Source of the DNA: Betaproteobacteria bacterium
GTDB lineage: Bacteria; Pseudomonadota; Gammaproteobacteria; Burkholderiales; SG8-39
DNA: 6,472 nucleotides
Reading direction: 5' to 3'
Assembly: GCA_007280315.1 (NCBI GenBank)
Contig: QYQC01000244.1
Span: forward strand, 1-6,472
In this document: piece by piece, positions 6,366-6,472 of the stretch
How the letters are laid out: each line of letters begins with the position of its first letter
Position numbering within the stretch: position 1 is the stretch's first letter
Made by a program: the position numbers and the translations under genes
The notes under the pieces: model-generated
The model's input: only the letters and a program-made list of their open reading frames with translations
Databases searched by the model: none
What the model was told of the DNA's origin: nothing

Positions 6366-6472
6366 GACCTGACGATGACCTACTTTCGCATGGGTAATCC
6401 ATACTATCATCGGCGCAACACCGTTTCACGGCCCTGTTCGGGATGGGAAGGGGTGGGACCAGTGCGCTATGC
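6366..6472 (-). rRNA. rrf: 5S ribosomal RNA, 5' end outside window
   Basis: The minus strand carries the conserved 5S core: ATAGCGC, GGTCCCACCCCTTCCCATCC, CCGAACAGG, CGTGAAACG, GCGCCGATGATAGT and CCCATGCGAAAGTAGG, ending in GTCAGG. About 107 bases are visible; by comparison with the E. coli molecule about 10 bases of the 5' strand of the closing helix lie beyond the right edge. The 3' end is placed near 6366 by length comparison and may be off by a few bases. The pattern is of the beta/gamma-proteobacterial type. The 23S gene is expected beyond 6472, on the minus strand. An intrinsic terminator follows closely. Confidence 0.95.

Noticed and set aside
1..6472. CRISPR arrays, insertion sequences, tRNA genes, phage or defence genes
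   Set aside because: No regularly spaced repeats, transposase motifs, terminal inverted repeats, tRNA-like T-arm sequences or defence domains were seen. The window is nearly filled by ordinary transporter, assembly and rRNA genes.

Overview
The window looks like a chromosomal stretch of a GC-rich proteobacterium, most likely a betaproteobacterium of the Burkholderiales type. The reasons are the fairly high GC content, a Bug-type (TctC) tripartite tricarboxylate transporter, a ccoI-ccoS pair for cbb3 oxidase assembly, and a 5S rRNA whose 3' half (with CCCATGCGAAAGTAGG) is of the beta/gamma-proteobacterial type. The taxonomic call is inference from gene content; no species can be named.

Layout. 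(1) Bases 1-358, plus strand: the C-terminal end of a TRAP transporter large permease (DctM), cut by the left edge. (2) Bases 359-521: a 163-base spacer with a weak hairpin, a perfect GCGCAC-AG-GTGCGC palindrome, a possible sigma-70 promoter and a clear ribosome binding site. (3) Bases 522-3512, plus strand: a complete tctC-tctB-tctA operon, with gaps of 30 and 3 bases. It encodes a periplasmic solute-binding protein and the small and large membrane subunits of a secondary carboxylate importer. (4) Bases 3513-3536: a 24-base gap between convergent genes, with a small GC hairpin. (5) Bases 3537-6240, minus strand: ccoI then ccoS, 4 bases apart, encoding the copper-loading P-type ATPase and a small membrane protein, both needed to mature cbb3 cytochrome c oxidase. 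(6) Bases 6241-6315: the ccoI upstream region with a good promoter candidate lying almost on the start codon. (7) Bases 6316-6357: a strong intrinsic terminator for the minus-strand rRNA operon. (8) Bases 6366-6472, minus strand: 5S rRNA, its 5' end beyond the right edge.

Functionally there are two unrelated blocks. The left half imports organic anions through two separate transporter families (TRAP and TTT) that both depend on a periplasmic binding protein. The right half supplies copper to a high-affinity terminal oxidase, but no oxidase structural genes follow ccoS as they often do.

Every long coding region belongs to a known family, and I found no convincing new biological system. The points most worth a second look are regulatory (the tctC upstream palindrome, the nearly leaderless ccoI promoter) and organisational (ccoIS separated from ccoNOQP and sitting directly behind an rRNA operon).
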